DNA of 60,072 nucleotides from Bacillota bacterium (GCA_009780325.1 WRAF01000008.1:1-60072), one strand, 5' to 3'. Shown: positions 44,187-53,300, numbered from the stretch's first letter. The notes: generated by a model from the letters alone, not told the origin. Program-made: numbers and translations.

Positions 44187-45348
44187 AAAAAATATTAGCT
44201 TTTTTGTGATTATGATGCTAGTTTTGGCGCTATTATTATCGGCAGGTGTGAGTCTGTTCAATTTTTCATTTGAAATTAACCAAGAGCTTATTGCTAGTTT
44301 TGATGAGGTGTTTAGATTTGGTTATGAGGTAAGTATAGACGGTTTTCATCAAAACACTGATGAGTGGAGACAACAAGGTGTTTTGTATGCTGGGTATTGG
44401 AGTAGTTTTAAAAATGTTGAGGGATTAGATGATTTAACCATTATGTCTGGAGTTTTTCAATTTGAGGATAATTTGCCGCCTACTATGCAAAGGGCATATG
44501 ATAAATATGATGATTTTTTAGTGGCAGGGCGGTTTTGGACGAGTATGGATAATGATAAGACAAATGGCAGGTTTCCTATATTCATTAGCGATGAGCTAAT
44601 AGAGCAAGCTAGCAAAGCAGGAATACTTTTAAAAGTGGGCGATGAATTTAATCTGTTTATGAGAAAATTCATAGATGTTAGTGAATATCTTAAAATATTC
44701 AGACCATTTTTCATTGCAGGAATTTTTAAGCTGCAAGACAATGCTTATGCAAACCGCATTAATCATTCTATAATCTCTATAGCTGCTGAGTTATCGTTTA
44801 GAGAGGAATTAGGCGATGAGATAACTACAACCACTTTTATATTTGATAGTATAGAAAATTTAAGACTTTTTGAAAGAGAAGCAAACAGACAAGGATTAAG
44901 GTTTTATTCTTGGGTGCTAGAGCAAATAAGCCTTGTTGCAATGTTTAGCGGGATTTTTATAGTTGTTTCACTTGTTATATTGCTGCTTAGTGGTTTAATA
45001 GTTTTTATATATGCAAGTATGATAATAAACAAACGAATAAGTTTTATAGGTATATTAAAAGCAATGGGTATGACAAATTTTCATGTCACTAAAATATTTT
45101 TTTTAATACTTCTTATTGCTTTTGCACTTGCCTTTATATTAGCAAATATATTTTCTGTTATTATAAGCTCTCACTTTGCTTATTTAGCATACACGCTTTT
45201 TGATTTTAATATCAGGATAGGATTTAATTTAGTATCGCAGATAATTTTTGCGGGTGCAATAGTTGTCATAGCGTTTTTAGCAAGTGCATTATTATATAAA
45301 AAAATCAAAAAAATAAGCACAGCAAAAGTGCTGACGCTTAAAGAGTAG
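44164..45348 (+). CDS. FtsX-like permease of an ABC transporter
   Basis: 394 residues: helix at about 12-35, an external domain with SGVFQFEDNLPPTMQRAYDKYDDFLVAGRFW, and three C-terminal helices around MIINKRISFIGILKAMGMTNFHV, the coupling loop. It ends with KIKKISTAKVLTLKE, the usual cytoplasmic tail. Its start lies inside the end of the ATPase gene, so translation is coupled. It pairs with the next permease to make the membrane part. Confidence 0.88.
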   Translation: MLTIQEIKKNISFFVIMMLVLALLLSAGVSLFNFSFEINQELIASFDEVFRFGYEVSIDGFHQNTDEWRQQGVLYAGYWSSFKNVEGLDDLTIMSGVFQFEDNLPPTMQRAYDKYDDFLVAGRFWTSMDNDKTNGRFPIFISDELIEQASKAGILLKVGDEFNLFMRKFIDVSEYLKIFRPFFIAGIFKLQDNAYANRINHSIISIAAELSFREELGDEITTTTFIFDSIENLRLFEREANRQGLRFYSWVLEQISLVAMFSGIFIVVSLVILLLSGLIVFIYASMIINKRISFIGILKAMGMTNFHVTKIFFLILLIAFALAFILANIFSVIISSHFAYLAYTLFDFNIRIGFNLVSQIIFAGAIVVIAFLASALLYKKIKKISTAKVLTLKE

Positions 45349-45356
45349 GAGGCAAC

Positions 45357-46685
45357 ATGCAAATTAAAGAGCAAATTAAATTAGCAGCCTACAACCTAAC
45401 AAGGCACAAAAAAACAAGTGTCCAGTGTATTGTGATGATGACAGCAATTATTTTGATTGCGTCATTTTCAAGTTTTTTTATAGCCACGCTTGTTTTTCAA
45501 TTGCAAGATTCGGTGGATATTTATTCTTCAACAAATTATATACAGGTTATAGCAATCGAAGATATAGGATTGCCAAACCAAGTGCAGTTAGCCCAACTTA
45601 AAAGTAAATTCCCGACCATTAATGATCATATTCTTCTGCGCTCGACATGGGATTTGATTGGAAATCCTTCGCACCATGTCATGATTGTTGATGGGATAAG
45701 ACATTATGGTGATGGCTCGATAACAGACTTAAAAGAGAGATTTCAGATTGATTATACGGGTTCTGGCATATTCAATCACAATGTCATGCAGGAATTCAAT
45801 TTAAGGTTTAGCGGGCAAGAGATTATTAAATACGGGCGTGATATACAAAATGCAGGTGAAATTTTGCTCCCGTATCATCTTGTTCGGGCATATAATTTAG
45901 ATCCTCAATATTTATTAGATGCAGAAAACATTGTGTTTAGCGTTTCGCCAATATCTGGCGTACATGAACTTGACGAATGGGAAGTTTATAGCGGAAAGGT
46001 GGTGGGAATTTTTAATTCAAACTTTTTTGAATTGGGGTCGATAGAACATATTGGGGGTGGAGGGAATAGAATAAGATTTATTGCTGTTTTTATGAGTCCA
46101 CATGAGGATGTGGAAACTATTTTTTCCAAAGAAATTCTTAGACTATTTTTGTCTGACACACAATATGCCGAAACAATTAGGCAACATATAGAGGATAATT
46201 TTTATGGTTTATTTGCCTCTTGGGGTAATCAAGCAATAGCAAATAGACTTGATTTTATAAATAGGATACGAATTTTTACGCAAAATATTATATTAGTTTT
46301 GTTGTTGACAATAGGACTTGCAATTTTATTTTTCCTTTACTCGGTTATAGATTATAACATAAAGCAAAAAGGCAGCTATTACGGCATGATGCGGGCAATG
46401 GGGATGAAGTCAACTGGGGCGATAAATTTTATTGAAATAATCATTTTATCTGTTTTATCAGTATTTCTTTCCGCCATTATTTTCTTCCCAACAGTTCTTG
46501 TACTAAATGGAATAGAGATAATATTCGATTTTTTCACACGCTTTTTCCTTGTGTCAAACGGACTTATAATAGGCCTTTCTTTTGCTGTAACTGCTTTAGT
46601 AGTAATCATAATCAACATTGCCATTGTTGCCATTAGTTCAAAACTGAGCACCTCTAGCTCTATAATAAAATCGCTGAGACTTTAA
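45357..46685 (+). CDS. FtsX-like permease of an ABC transporter
   Basis: 442 residues: helix at about 23-45, a long external domain (about 46-315), then three helices with IKQKGSYYGMMRAMGMKSTGAINFIE as the coupling loop. It begins nine bases after the previous gene with AGGAGG before the ATG. The tail after the last helix (AISSKLSTSSSIIKSLRL) is complete, unlike the paralogue at 37709. Confidence 0.88.
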   Translation: MQIKEQIKLAAYNLTRHKKTSVQCIVMMTAIILIASFSSFFIATLVFQLQDSVDIYSSTNYIQVIAIEDIGLPNQVQLAQLKSKFPTINDHILLRSTWDLIGNPSHHVMIVDGIRHYGDGSITDLKERFQIDYTGSGIFNHNVMQEFNLRFSGQEIIKYGRDIQNAGEILLPYHLVRAYNLDPQYLLDAENIVFSVSPISGVHELDEWEVYSGKVVGIFNSNFFELGSIEHIGGGGNRIRFIAVFMSPHEDVETIFSKEILRLFLSDTQYAETIRQHIEDNFYGLFASWGNQAIANRLDFINRIRIFTQNIILVLLLTIGLAILFFLYSVIDYNIKQKGSYYGMMRAMGMKSTGAINFIEIIILSVLSVFLSAIIFFPTVLVLNGIEIIFDFFTRFFLVSNGLIIGLSFAVTALVVIIINIAIVAISSKLSTSSSIIKSLRL

Positions 46686-47175
46686 GAGAGTGTTTTTTCT
46701 TGCTTTTGTTTGTAGAGTTTTGTATCATTATAATAGTGAAAATAGCAAAACTGTAAATAGCAAAACAGCAAATAAATGCCAAGCAATATATCTTTTTTAG
46801 TAAAATGCAATACAAAATACTCTTTTCCGATTCTTATTAAGAAATTCTATTTTTCTATATTGGGTCATGTGCATTTAATGAAATATAAATAAAACTAAAT
46901 CACCTCATAATCAAAATTATTCAAAAACACTCAAAAAAAGATTTTTAACTCTTTCGTTCCACATAAGTTAAGTAAAATGTCGTATTGTTGTGGTGAGTTT
47001 TGATTATTGCCTTAAAAGGTCCATAAAAACACCTAAATTAAAATAATCAAATCTCTATATTTGAAAAATGCTTAAAGGGTGAATAGTTGCTTGACTTAAT
47101 TGTGGCAAAGATTGTATGAGGATAGTAGATAATTTTTAGGCAGGTTTTATAATTCAAAAGATTACATACAAAAGA
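46686..47175. other. Gene-free 490-bp stretch
   Basis: AT-rich with no supportable gene. It contains a short tandem repeat (AATAGCAAAAC twice, period 16, about 46738-46765). Confidence 0.5.
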
Positions 47176-47790
47176 ATGGATTTAATATCTTGGGAAGAAA
47201 AACAAGTTGAAAGACTAAAAGTGTTAATGCTCATAAATCCAAAAATATGTTTGGAACAGCATCAAAAAGACTTGAAAGCATGCAAAGACTATCTTAATAA
47301 TGAAAATATCAAAGACTTTGAAGAGTTACTAGTTTTTGCATTAAATAATGTTGAATGCTATTTGAAACATAATAAAAAACGCCTTGGAATAGAAAATGAT
47401 TATTTAGATGTCTTAGGAGATATCAGTTTAACAGTATTGAAAAAATTAGCAACTTTTCGTGGCGGAAGTTTATTTTCTACTTGGGTGCGTGGAATCATGC
47501 GCTATGCTCTATTAAAGCATTATTCAAAAAAATGCAAATTAAATGAAACTAAATTGCCTGAAAATTTAGTAAGTAGGAACCAAATAGAAGAATTTGAAGG
47601 GCAAGAAAAAATAAGAGAGTATTTTTTGGTTCTGAATAAACAAGAGGCTTTTGTAATAAAGGCGATTGTTTTTAATGGTTATACTATAGAGTCGCTGGCT
47701 GACAAAATAAAAAGACCTATTGAAATGTTGCATAGCATTTATTGCAAGGGATTAAATAAAATTAAGGATAAAATGACAAAAAGAAATTGA
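47176..47790 (+). CDS. Probable sigma-70-type (ECF-like) RNA polymerase sigma factor
   Basis: 204 residues. The middle contains FRGGSLFSTWVRGIMRYALLKHYSKK, which matches sigma region 2.3-2.4, where the -10 element is melted and read. The C-terminus QEAFVIKAIVFNGYTIESLADKIKRPIEMLHSIYCKGLNKIKDKM matches region 4.2 with its helix-turn-helix. An N-terminal extension of about 60 residues is unlike most ECF factors. No anti-sigma factor is adjacent; the lipoprotein gene downstream is a possible target. The assignment rests on motif shape only. Confidence 0.7.
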   Translation: MDLISWEEKQVERLKVLMLINPKICLEQHQKDLKACKDYLNNENIKDFEELLVFALNNVECYLKHNKKRLGIENDYLDVLGDISLTVLKKLATFRGGSLFSTWVRGIMRYALLKHYSKKCKLNETKLPENLVSRNQIEEFEGQEKIREYFLVLNKQEAFVIKAIVFNGYTIESLADKIKRPIEMLHSIYCKGLNKIKDKMTKRN

Positions 47791-47810
47791 TATTGTGGTT
47801 GGTTGTGGGG

Positions 47811-47988
47811 CAACTAAGAGGTAAATTCGTCGGGCAAAATAAGCCCAAAAACTAGGCTTTTTGACCGATTTTGCCCCCCATTTTCACACATTGTATAATT
47901 ATCACCCACCCGACCAACTTACCTTTAACAAGCACATTTTGCTATGCACCTGCAATATGAAACCACACGCTCATTACATATCAAATGG
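47811..47988 (+). repeat. Long intergenic repeat, copy A
   Basis: About 180 bases related to 49549-49731. Conserved blocks are CAACTAA, GTCGGG-CAAAA-AAGCCCAAAAAC, ACCCGAC, TTGCTATGCACCT, AAACCACAC and TATCAAAT-GG. Nested hairpins are possible (GGGCAAAAT/ATTTTGCCC around AAGCC/GGCTT). It lies between the sigma-like gene and the Fn3-like lipoprotein. Confidence 0.65.
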
Positions 47989-48125
47989 GGGTAGGTTTAA
48001 TTTGACAGAAGAACTATTTTTTGCTACACTTAAACTGCTGTAATATGCCACATAAAAAATATTTTCCAAAAATGCAATTAGATGGCACTTTAAGTTGTAT
48101 TATAAGTAGGAGGTATATCCAAATT

Positions 48126-49508
48126 ATGAAGAAAAAATTTATTTCAATAATACTGGCAATAGCTATGATGCTAGCAGTTGGAGTAACACTAACCGCTTGC
48201 AATTCGCCGATTAGCCCATCTAGACCTAGTAACCTAAGGATTGATGGCACGCTTTTAAGATGGAATAGTTCTAACAGAGCTTATTCTGCAAGAGTATATG
48301 TCAGACGACCTAGCAACAATGATTTTGTTTTTATTACTACAGTCACAGCAGATGGACATGGGCATTGTTGTGAATTGACAGATGCAATTGGCATCAGATG
48401 GCTGGGTTTAGAGGTGGGCGACAACACCGTGAGGCTTGTCTCTCGTGCTTATAATTGGCGTGATGATGGCACTTACTCATATTCTAGTTCGGGAGCTGCT
48501 ACTAAGCAATTTACTGTAAGTAGCATACAAGAAGAGCAAGCAACGCCGCCGCACATAACGACACCTGAAGAATTGTTTTTGGGCGGTGACTTAAATTTAT
48601 TAGCGGGATACTCGCATATTTCTTTTAGAGGTCCCAATGATGATGAGTTTGTTCGTTTGCAAGGTGGAGTAAGTCATGGTGCTTTTATAGCAAATGAAAT
48701 GCCTGCTTTAGAGGTTGGTGAAAATTCTTTCAAGATTATTAGAGTTGGCACATTGGCTAGACTTGAGGGGACAACACTGACAAACTTTACAAATTCCGAA
48801 CCAGTTATTATTTTCGTTGTTATAGATGCGATAGATTATAGGCAAACTTCAGCAGCTAGTAACTTTAGAATAGTTGGCAGTGGAGCGGAGGCAAGACTGC
48901 ACTGGGATGCTGGCAGCGAGATTAGACAAACAACCCTAAGAGTAAGACATCCTAGTGAAGACGAATTTTCTTACGGTGCACAAAACTTTAACAATTCTTC
49001 GCAGCTAATTTGGATGAATTTAAGGCAAGGTGATAATGACATCAGGGTTAGAACTTCGGGCGGTGCAGACAGACTTGAAGGGACGATGCTAGTAAGATAT
49101 ATCCATAACGACTCATATTATACGATTAGAGTTGATAGGGAACAGCAGGTGGCAACGCCTAGCAATTTTAGGATCGAAACTATTCATGGCGAATTAGCGC
49201 TAACTTGGAATAGAGACCCAGCAACTAACGGGAACAGCATTTCGTCACTCGCAACAGAAATTGAGGTAAGAAATCCTGGCGAAACGGAATTTAGACGTGC
49301 TCCTATGGGTGGAGTATTGCACAGCGTATCTTTAAGACCAAGCTCTAGCTTAGATTCATGGATATTGCAAGGCGAAAACATTGTTAGAGTTAGATTGCAC
49401 ACTAATAATGTAAGTATAGTGGGTGGGGTTGCGACAAGATACATTTCATCAAATTGGGGATATGTGATCCTAGTGCGAAATTCTCGTGGCAATATTGCGG
49501 TCAAGTAA
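48126..49508 (+). CDS. Lipoprotein with Fn3-like repeats
   Basis: 460 residues from the ATG at 48126, set by AGGAGG about 12 bases upstream; longer in-frame starts lack a signal peptide. The signal ends at TLTAC (Cys about 25). Four units of about 105 residues follow, each with a start like PSNLRIDGTLLRWN, ASNFRIVGSGAEARLHWD or PSNFRIETIHGELALTWN, then a VYVRRPSNNDFVF-type strand and a VGDNTVRLVSR-type strand: the fibronectin type III plan found in clostridial surface proteins. It is framed by the two copies of the long intergenic repeat. Confidence 0.87.
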   Translation: MKKKFISIILAIAMMLAVGVTLTACNSPISPSRPSNLRIDGTLLRWNSSNRAYSARVYVRRPSNNDFVFITTVTADGHGHCCELTDAIGIRWLGLEVGDNTVRLVSRAYNWRDDGTYSYSSSGAATKQFTVSSIQEEQATPPHITTPEELFLGGDLNLLAGYSHISFRGPNDDEFVRLQGGVSHGAFIANEMPALEVGENSFKIIRVGTLARLEGTTLTNFTNSEPVIIFVVIDAIDYRQTSAASNFRIVGSGAEARLHWDAGSEIRQTTLRVRHPSEDEFSYGAQNFNNSSQLIWMNLRQGDNDIRVRTSGGADRLEGTMLVRYIHNDSYYTIRVDREQQVATPSNFRIETIHGELALTWNRDPATNGNSISSLATEIEVRNPGETEFRRAPMGGVLHSVSLRPSSSLDSWILQGENIVRVRLHTNNVSIVGGVATRYISSNWGYVILVRNSRGNIAVK

Positions 49509-49548
49509 TGATATAATTCAACAAAATCCCCGACTTATTGACCCAAGA

Positions 49549-49731
49549 CAACTAATGGGAAAGTTTGTCGGGGCAAAACAAGCCCAAAAACGACCCAAAA
49601 TAAGCATTTTTAACCCTGTTTCAACTCATTTTTTAGCAACGACTTTCACCTACCCGACAACTCTCCATAAACCAAGCCTTTTTTGCTATGCACCTATATA
49701 TAAACCACACATTCCGAGTATATCAAATAGG
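49549..49731 (+). repeat. Long intergenic repeat, copy B
   Basis: Second copy of 47811-47988, just after the lipoprotein gene. The outer blocks are well kept, the middle has diverged. CCCCGAC at about 49528 and ACCCGAC at about 49651 can both pair with GTCGGGG at 49567-49573, so alternative folds are possible. Confidence 0.65.
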
Positions 49732-49775
49732 TTGTAAACACAGCCGCATAACACCGTCCGAATGAGTGAATTCAT

Positions 49776-49804
49776 TTGCGTTTAAGCTAAAGCTGTGCTA
49801 TAAT
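49776..49804 (+). promoter_or_regulatory. Promoter upstream of the broken membrane gene
   Basis: TTGCGT (49776-49781), 17-base spacer, TATAAT (49799-49804); the leader is about 150 bases. Confidence 0.6.
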
Positions 49805-49961
49805 AAAATAGTAAAAATAAAATAGTGAAATCGCTTGTGCGAAAAACTTTTAACTTTTTTCAAAAAAAGGCACAACAAAGCTGCATTTTGAGTTGTATTG
49901 GCAGCAGAGGGCAGAAGTCTATGATTGATTGTAGTGTTTTGATACAAGGAAGGAAAACTTT

Positions 49962-50468
49962 GTGACAGAAAGCAATATAGTAGAAGAAAAAGAAAAGGAC
50001 AATTTACAGCCCAAAAACAGAGTTGGAATAAGGGCGATGATGCTTGGTGCATTTTTAGTCGTTGCTTTTTGTATGCCAATGATTAGCTTTGGCTGGTGGT
50101 ATTGGGAAAATAGCATCACTATATTTAGAGTTTTGTATAACGGTAGTCACATGACTATTTTTAATGTTGCGGCGGTTTTTGGACTAGTTTGACTTATATT
50201 AGGTGCAGCGTGTTTAGTTTTAGGGTTTCTAGTATGCAATAAATTTAAACATCCGAAAGTGACAAAAGCTATAAAAACATTGGTCATTTCAGCTTATGCG
50301 ATTGCTTTTGTCTCTTTAATTTTATGGGTTTTTTCTGGGCTTGAGGATGCTAAAAACTTTGAAACAAGCGACGGAGGTGAAGAAAACTTGTTAGCCATTA
50401 AATTTTATTCGTTTATAAATCTAATGAGTTGTAAAACCAGATATTATACAGAGGAGCAAGATCACTAG
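49962..50468 (+). pseudogene. Membrane protein gene with an in-frame TGA
   Basis: GTG start with AAGGAAGG upstream. The product has a charged N-terminus, a membrane segment (about 26-46) and a second one interrupted by TGA at 50190-50192 (NVAAVFGLV, stop, LILGAACLVLGFLVC). The frame then runs on through a third helix (AIKTLVISAYAIAFVSLILWVF) to 50468. A single TGG to TGA change would explain it, placing Trp in a membrane helix. TGA is a normal stop elsewhere in this window, so recoding is unlikely. Confidence 0.7.
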
Positions 50469-50474
50469 ATAATT

Positions 50475-50708
50475 ATGATAGAGAACATTGACATTGAAAA
50501 ACTTCACACAACTCCTTTAGGGATTGAGCGGATTAAACGCAATCTTGACTTAAATGATTGTGATGCTGTGGTATTTTGCAAAGAGCAAGTAGCGCAAGCG
50601 GATGAGATAATTAGAAAAGGCAAGAACTGGTATGTTTATATTGGAGATATCATTATAACAATTAATACACATAGCTACACAATTATAACGGCACATAATT
50701 TGAGTTGA
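50475..50708 (+). CDS. DUF3781 family protein
   Basis: 77 residues with the family pattern: IEKLHTTPLGIERIKRNL at the start, a middle VVFCKEQV segment, and KGKNWYVYIGDIIITINTHSYTIITAHNL. Small cytosolic protein common in Firmicutes, function unknown. It starts six bases after the broken membrane gene; no strong ribosome binding site is seen. Confidence 0.87.
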   Translation: MIENIDIEKLHTTPLGIERIKRNLDLNDCDAVVFCKEQVAQADEIIRKGKNWYVYIGDIIITINTHSYTIITAHNLS

Positions 50709-50768
50709 TATTGCTAGTGTGTAAAAAATTACAACGATAACATTTCAAGCTGTTTGAAGAGGTGGCGG

Positions 50769-51380
50769 TTATTTTGCTACAGTCACAAAAACAGGTTCGC
50801 TTTCGGCTTTGCCCTTAAAAATCTCGTATTGAGTAACTTTGACAATGCTGCCAGCAGGCAACTCGTCCATTACCAAAACATGCCATTTACTCTCATTGTC
50901 TACCCAGCCGCCAAAAATATTTCCGCAAGGGAAGCGGGCTTGAACCAGTGCGTCAGGAATGCCCATTCCGTCAATGCGCTTTGCATTTGTACGAACAGGT
51001 TCAAACACAATAGGCTGCATTGTTTGCTCATTAGCTTGCGGCAAGACAATTACTTTTATAGGGTCGCTTACAATTTGCTCGCCCAGCTTAAGTTGACTGA
51101 CAGTTAGCACTTGACCACGCAGCAAAATCACAGGCGAATTTATATACCAGCCATTGCCCATCTGCACATGAGTTGTAATGGTGTAGCCATTAGGCAGAGT
51201 GATGAAAATTTTTGAGCCGGGATACACTCCTGTTCCTGATATCACATCTGTCATCTCATGTATGGGGTTAACTTTTGGTTGCGGGCTTTTATGTTGTCCA
51301 AAGTGCCTGTCATCATCAGAGCAGCAACAGCAGCAAGGGCGGCAGCAGCGAGGACAACATAAATTGAATAATCTGCACAT
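50769..51380 (-). CDS. Cys-cluster protein with two Ig-like domains
   Basis: 203 residues from the ATG at 51380, which has a perfect AAGGAGG site; an upstream ATG at 51407 does not. The first 22 residues hold eleven cysteines (CRLFNLCCPRCCRPCCCCC). Two domains of about 80 residues follow, each like a bacterial Ig-like (Big_6-type) unit: ISGTGVYPGSKIFITLPNGY and MGIPDALVQARFPCGNIFGGWVD with matching ends VIVLP and VFVTVAK. No signal peptide is present. In a spore former a Cys-rich unsecreted protein could cross-link into a coat or exosporium; that is inference. Confidence 0.75.
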   Translation of the reverse strand: MCRLFNLCCPRCCRPCCCCCSDDDRHFGQHKSPQPKVNPIHEMTDVISGTGVYPGSKIFITLPNGYTITTHVQMGNGWYINSPVILLRGQVLTVSQLKLGEQIVSDPIKVIVLPQANEQTMQPIVFEPVRTNAKRIDGMGIPDALVQARFPCGNIFGGWVDNESKWHVLVMDELPAGSIVKVTQYEIFKGKAESEPVFVTVAK

Positions 51381-51481
51381 TAAAAAATCCTCCTTAAAAC
51401 ATAGCACTAAAACATGATGCTATGTAAAAAGAGGAATCTATTAACAATATATTCTAAATTTACAAAAAGGAAACAAAAATC

Positions 51482-51919
51482 ATGAGTAAACAAGCAATCA
51501 AAAAAGCAGAAGAAATTATAGCTTCTCAAACAGTAAAAAACGGAACATTCAACGGTGAGTTTTGCTCGCTGGTTTTGTTAGACCATGAGGGTTATCCAAC
51601 GGCTTCAGTGTTGACAGCGGCAGCATCAGACGGCATAAAGTATGTCTATTTTTGTACGGGCACGGATTCTAATAAATATAAGCGTACTTTTGCCAACCCA
51701 AAAGCATCGGTGCATTATGGTACGGGTGAGCATAGCATTACCCTTGTCGGCGAAATTGAAATCCTAACTGATGAAGATTCAAAAAAGAAGTTTTGGTATG
51801 ACGGACTAGCAGAGCATTTCCCACAGGGTGCAACTGCTGCAAATTATGTAGTTCTGAAATTTACAACTAAGCGCTATATGCTGTTTGTTGATTGGGAAGA
51901 AACTGAAGGAGTTGTTTAA
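51482..51919 (+). CDS. Pyridoxamine 5'-phosphate oxidase-like flavin protein
   Basis: 145 residues with the split-barrel fold typical of general stress protein 26/PNPOx-like proteins: FCSLVLLDHEGYPTASVL, YVYFCTGTDSNKYKRTFANPKASVHYG, ITLVGEIEILTDEDSKKKFW and VLKFTTKRYMLFVDWEE. It would bind FMN or a related cofactor. First gene of an operon of eight small enzymes; its stop overlaps the next ATG by one base. Confidence 0.87.
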   Translation: MSKQAIKKAEEIIASQTVKNGTFNGEFCSLVLLDHEGYPTASVLTAAASDGIKYVYFCTGTDSNKYKRTFANPKASVHYGTGEHSITLVGEIEILTDEDSKKKFWYDGLAEHFPQGATAANYVVLKFTTKRYMLFVDWEETEGVV

Positions 51920-52434
51920 TGGCTACAAGTATTTTTGATGCACCAGAAAAGGTAATTTTTATAAACGATGAATGCACGCCCAAAAAACCTGCAAACAGCA
52001 ATGGCGGGTCTGGGCAAAGTCCCTTTTTTAATGACAAGGCGATAGAACCTAACGATGCTATGGTAGAAATGGCGCTTGGTAGTGTGATGCCGCTATGGAA
52101 TAAGCTGCAAAGCCATGTCGCAGAAAATTACAGCGGGCTAGTGAGTGAATGGAAAATGTATTCTAAAAAGGCAGGTTGGTCGTTGGTTTTTAAGTTAGCC
52201 AAACGCACATTATTCTATTTTGTGCCGTGTGAGAATCATTTTATAATTGCGTTTGTTTTAGGTGAAAAAGCTGTTAAAACTGCACTAGAATCCTCTATAT
52301 CGCAAAAGGTTAGGCAAGAAATGTCTGATGCGGATATTTGTGTCATGGGTCACTCGTTTTTTGTTTATATCAAAAGTGAAAAAGACTTAGGTGATGTGAA
52401 AACGCTTTTGAAAATTAAAGAGGGAGCAGTTTAG
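51919..52434 (+). CDS. DUF3788 family protein
   Basis: 171 residues. KLQSHVAENYSGLVSEWKMYSKKAGWSLVFKLAKRTLFYFVPCENHFIIAFVLGEKAV is the DUF3788 core, a small cytosolic domain related to YdhG/DUF1801-type folds. An N-terminal stretch of about 40 residues (FDAPEKVIFINDECTPKKPAN) is of low complexity. Function unknown. Overlaps the upstream stop by one base; the next gene starts two bases after its stop. Confidence 0.83.
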   Translation: MATSIFDAPEKVIFINDECTPKKPANSNGGSGQSPFFNDKAIEPNDAMVEMALGSVMPLWNKLQSHVAENYSGLVSEWKMYSKKAGWSLVFKLAKRTLFYFVPCENHFIIAFVLGEKAVKTALESSISQKVRQEMSDADICVMGHSFFVYIKSEKDLGDVKTLLKIKEGAV

Positions 52435-52435
52435 T

Positions 52436-52897
52436 ATGAATTACCAAGATTTTATTATGGCGCTAAATATCGAGCAGTTAGCATTTGTAGAAGACCTAAA
52501 TAAGTATTTGATGGATAGCGGCTGCAAGGCTAGCTTTGAAGAAAAAAAGTCAGGAATGATAGCATCGTATAAATTCGGCAAACCACCAAAGGCTTTAATT
52601 TATATATTTTTTAAAAAGGACGGAATGCTGGTTAGAATCTATGGAGAAAATTTGGATAATTACCGAGATTTCCTAAACACACTGCCCAGTCAAATGGTAA
52701 AAGAAATAGACGGGGCTAGTGTTTGTAAGCGCCTAGTAAGTAATGGGTGCAGCCCAAAATGCACAGGATATGATTTTATGATTGATGTCAAACACTTTCA
52801 AAAGTGCAGATATAACTGTTTTGAGTTTTTATTAATAAACGAGACAGCATCATATATAAAGACCTTTGTTGAAAAGGAATTAACTGCAAGAGGATAG
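52436..52897 (+). CDS. Hypothetical protein in the small-enzyme operon
   Basis: 153 residues, not recognised. It has a helical start (MNYQDFIMALNIEQLAFVEDLNKYLMDSGCKASFEEKKSGMIASY) and a Cys-rich second half (CKRLVSNGCSPKCTGYDFMIDVKHFQKCRYNCFEF) that could bind a metal. It starts two bases after the DUF3788 gene, so the two are translated together. Confidence 0.75.
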   Translation: MNYQDFIMALNIEQLAFVEDLNKYLMDSGCKASFEEKKSGMIASYKFGKPPKALIYIFFKKDGMLVRIYGENLDNYRDFLNTLPSQMVKEIDGASVCKRLVSNGCSPKCTGYDFMIDVKHFQKCRYNCFEFLLINETASYIKTFVEKELTARG

Positions 52898-52907
52898 GAG
52901 AAAAATT

Positions 52908-53297
52908 ATGAAACTACAAACATTTACTTATGTGGATGGCATAGACGAGGCAGTAGCGTTTTATCTGAAAGTTTTTGATGCTATGGTAAAAGAGTCTTAT
53001 CTTAATAAAGACGGCACATATAACTTGTGCGAAATAGGTCTAGCTAGGGGCATATCTTTTTGGGTGGCAGAGCGCAAAGGGATTTCGGCTATTGAAGGTG
53101 ATGTCAACACAGGCAACATAATGCAAATGTGTGTACGCTATGATAAAACCGATATAGCAAAACTTGAAAAAGCATATCAAATGCTAAAAGAAAATGCACT
53201 AAACTTAATTCATTCGCTGCAAGCAGCGCCTTGGACAAGCCATTCTTGCGATCTTATTGACAAATACGGTCTGCGCTGGTGCTTAATGGTGGGATAG
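52908..53297 (+). CDS. Glyoxalase/VOC-superfamily (PhnB-like) protein
   Basis: 129 residues; a single-chain VOC domain pair with TFTYVDGIDEAVAFYLKVFDA at the start and a closing segment ending SCDLIDKYGLRWCLMV, matching the PhnB/3-demethylubiquinone-type subgroup (DPFGxxW at the end; here DKYGLRW). Substrate unknown; metal ligands are not clear. AGGAGAAA precedes the ATG. Confidence 0.82.
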   Translation: MKLQTFTYVDGIDEAVAFYLKVFDAMVKESYLNKDGTYNLCEIGLARGISFWVAERKGISAIEGDVNTGNIMQMCVRYDKTDIAKLEKAYQMLKENALNLIHSLQAAPWTSHSCDLIDKYGLRWCLMVG

Positions 53298-53300
53298 CTT

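Noticed and set aside
47811-49731. Integron-type attC sites for the repeats around the Fn3-like lipoprotein
   Set aside because: The RYYYAAC and GTTRRRY core sites were not found and no integron integrase is near.
47861-49737. ORFs inside repeat copies A and B (47861-48043, 49486-49737)
   Set aside because: The similarity between the copies is at DNA level with length changes; the frames are not kept, so they are not genes.
50190-50192. UGA read as Trp or selenocysteine
   Set aside because: TGA ends several intact genes here (for example 33178, 35037 and 50708), and no selenocysteine-type hairpin is visible just after it.
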